The translations under genes were made by a program, and so were the position numbers. 64,000 nt of DNA from Saprospiraceae bacterium (lineage in GTDB: Bacteria; Bacteroidota; Bacteroidia; Chitinophagales; Saprospiraceae): assembly GCA_016787525.1 (NCBI GenBank), contig JAEUUP010000143.1:1-64000 (forward strand), written 5' to 3'. Below are positions 62,567-64,000 of the stretch, in pieces. Under the pieces are notes generated by a model, which saw only the letters and a program-made list of their open reading frames with translations, made no database searches and had not been told where the DNA came from. How positions within the stretch are numbered: position 1 is the stretch's first letter; the number at the start of each line of letters is the position of its first letter.

Positions 62567-63547
62567 ATGGATAAAACAAGATTTGAAAAAGGTATCAACT
62601 GGGGCATCATCGGTGTGGGCGATGTGTGCGAAGTCAAGAGTGCGCCCGCCATGAATCTGATTGAAGGTTCAAAATTGGTCGCTGTTATGCGACGAAATGG
62701 CGACAAAGCTGCCGATTTTGCCCGTAGGCATGGTGTTCCAAAGTGGTACGACGATGCTGATGCGCTCCTCAACGACCCCTCAGTAAATGCCATCTACATC
62801 GCTACCCCACCCGATTCTCATGCTTTTTATGCGCTCAAAGCGGCTGCGGTTGGCAAACCTGTTTATGTCGAAAAACCGATGGCACGCACATATGCCGAGT
62901 GTCTATCCATGATTGAGGCTTGTGAAAAAGCACAAATCCCGCTTTTTACAGCCTACTATCGGCGCGAATTAGCGTTGTACAAGACTGTCAAACGCCTTAT
63001 TACTGAGGGGGTCATCGGCGATGTGCGTTTTGTAGATATAAAATTGCACAAACCTTTACAAACCAATGGCGACAGTTGGCGCATACAACCCGACATAGCG
63101 GGCGGGGGCTTGTTCTACGATTTAGGCTCGCATCAACTCGATATTATGGATTTTTTATTTGGTGAAATCGAGTCGGCTCATGGTTTTGCAGCCAATCAAG
63201 CCCAAGTTTATCCTTCCGAAGACATCGTTTTAGGGAGTTTTCAGTTCAAAAATGGTATTTTGGGTCAAGGCTCATGGTGTTTCAATGCCCCCCTCAGTAG
63301 TGAGACCGATTTGACAACCATTTATGGAAGCAAAGGCGAATTATCCTTCACTTTTTTTAGTAATTTCCACGTTCAGCTAAAAATTGATGGAAAAAGAAAG
63401 AAAATTTGGACATTTGAAATGCCCAAACACATTCAACAGCCTTTAATTCAAACCATTGTTGATGATTTGCAAGGCAAAGGGACATGTGTCAGCACGGGCG
63501 TTTCTGGCGCACGGACGAATTGGGTAATGTCGCAATTGTGCAGATAA
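62567..63547 (+). CDS. Gfo/Idh/MocA-family oxidoreductase
   Basis: 326 aa, cytoplasmic. Rossmann start WGIIGVGDVCEVKSAPAMN, then NAIYIATPPDSHAFYALKAA, VEKPMARTYAECLSMIEAC with catalytic-type Lys, and YDLGSHQLDIMDFLFGE with the family GxHxxD pattern. Oxidises or reduces a sugar, inositol or 3-keto derivative with NAD(P), fitting the last step of the neighbouring sugar pathway. Three motifs: 62776 (DPSV), 63001 (ITEG) and 63290 (APLS); the first two replace stretches that in the family are typically DPDVDAV and EEGAIG, compatible with function. Confidence 0.93.
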   Translation: MDKTRFEKGINWGIIGVGDVCEVKSAPAMNLIEGSKLVAVMRRNGDKAADFARRHGVPKWYDDADALLNDPSVNAIYIATPPDSHAFYALKAAAVGKPVYVEKPMARTYAECLSMIEACEKAQIPLFTAYYRRELALYKTVKRLITEGVIGDVRFVDIKLHKPLQTNGDSWRIQPDIAGGGLFYDLGSHQLDIMDFLFGEIESAHGFAANQAQVYPSEDIVLGSFQFKNGILGQGSWCFNAPLSSETDLTTIYGSKGELSFTFFSNFHVQLKIDGKRKKIWTFEMPKHIQQPLIQTIVDDLQGKGTCVSTGVSGARTNWVMSQLCR

Positions 63548-63576
63548 TTTGATAACGGATTTTAAAACTTTCGACC

Positions 63577-64000
63577 ATGAAAAATCTGTCCTTATGGCAA
63601 ACCATTTTAGCAACTGGTCTCATTGCTGGCACATTGGACATATTGGCTGCTATTTTCTTATTAGCCAATGGTCAAGCTATTAGTATTTTAAAATATGTAG
63701 CAAGTGGTGCATTCGGAAAAGCAGCACTCGAAGGAGGGAATGGCATGGCATTGTGGGGTTTGTTGTTCCATTTCATTATTGCGATGAGCTGGGTAATATT
63801 GTATTTTTTAGCTTATCCACGTATTCCTTTTTTGAAAAAAAATATATTTATCAGTGCAGTCATTTATGGCATTGTCGTTTGGTCAGTTATGAATTTAGTG
63901 GTTTTACCCATTACGCATATCGGTTTACGACCTTTTAACTGGCTATCGGTCCTTAAAAACATGACAATTCTGTGCTTTTGTATTGGTTTACCAGCCGCTG
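63577..64000 (+). CDS. Partial multi-helix membrane protein
   Basis: Starts with ATG at 63577 (MKNLSLWQTILATGLIAGTL) 30 bp after the Gfo/Idh stop and stays open to the window edge (141 codons visible). Four hydrophobic segments (about 9-30, 62-82, 91-112, 127 to edge) separated by short charged loops, typical of small Bacteroidota inner-membrane proteins of the DUF1440-like/YagU-like type. The 3' end is outside the window. Confidence 0.7.
   Translation, partial: MKNLSLWQTILATGLIAGTLDILAAIFLLANGQAISILKYVASGAFGKAALEGGNGMALWGLLFHFIIAMSWVILYFLAYPRIPFLKKNIFISAVIYGIVVWSVMNLVVLPITHIGLRPFNWLSVLKNMTILCFCIGLPAA

Noticed and set aside
46708-63547. Polysaccharide utilisation locus
   Set aside because: GH43 and dehydrogenases are present, but no SusC/SusD pair or hybrid regulator, so the PUL label is not supported.

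Overview
The window looks like chromosome of a member of the Bacteroidota (Cytophagia- or Saprospiria-like; genus not resolvable by eye). The evidence is: two proteins ending in type IX secretion (T9SS) sorting domains, an SprB-repeat surface protein, a DUF5686/carboxypeptidase-regulatory outer-membrane protein, Bacteroidota-type promoters (TTG-N19-TAnnTTTG in front of the tRNA), moderately AT-rich DNA and weak Shine-Dalgarno signals.

Layout. 0.3-3.7 kb: TPR sensor histidine kinase and LytTR response regulator, separated by a 226-bp MITE with a 9-bp target duplication and a nested palindrome. 4.0-7.6 kb: secreted FG-GAP/T9SS protein and an unknown secreted protein. 7.7-15.9 kb (minus strand): gltD, a small conserved protein, ribBA with a degenerate GTP cyclohydrolase domain, two GT4 glycosyltransferases around an FkbM methyltransferase, and a YkuK-like RNase H-fold protein. 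16.1-22.0 kb: a candidate small RNA, a BioD-like/DRTGG ATPase, YciI, two msrB genes, an acyl-CoA dehydrogenase and a membrane protein. 22.4-31.7 kb: giant SprB-repeat protein, DUF5686 protein, beta-barrel protein and a membrane protein carrying an EAD11-like domain. 32-41.4 kb: membrane acyltransferase, tRNA-Arg(TCT), SGNH-like protein, helical hypothetical, OmpR-type regulator, GH2 enzyme, HTH regulator, GNAT. 41.5-46.5 kb: recombination-prone stretch with an Rpn/PD-(D/E)XK transposase-like gene between 143-bp direct repeats, an SDR-DoxX-AraC operon between hairpin repeats, and a 21-bp tandem array. 46.7-63.5 kb: sugar catabolism cluster (two GMC oxidoreductases, gluconate-2-dehydrogenase subunit 3, two TIM-barrel isomerase-like proteins, GH43, a DUF1080/3-keto-disaccharide-hydrolase-like protein, cupin, Gfo/Idh), compatible with periplasmic oxidation of glycosides to 3-keto sugars followed by cleavage. 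A partial membrane protein runs off the right edge.

The most striking signal is not a gene. The 10-mer TACTGAGGGG (reverse complement CCCCTCAGTA) occurs 61 times by hand count, about once per kb, where about 0.1 is expected by chance. It lies on both strands, in 38 coding and 23 intergenic places, and in all five reading frames that avoid a stop. Two paralogue comparisons show it sitting in place of equal-length sequence rather than as an insertion. Density, strand balance and frame independence resemble the DNA uptake sequences of Neisseria and Pasteurellaceae. I know of no such element described for Bacteroidota.

A second layer is a family of intergenic nested palindromes with very long near-perfect stems whose core sequence differs from copy to copy while the outer frame stays recognisable. 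Two have visible target-site duplications, and two copies show matched changes on both arms.
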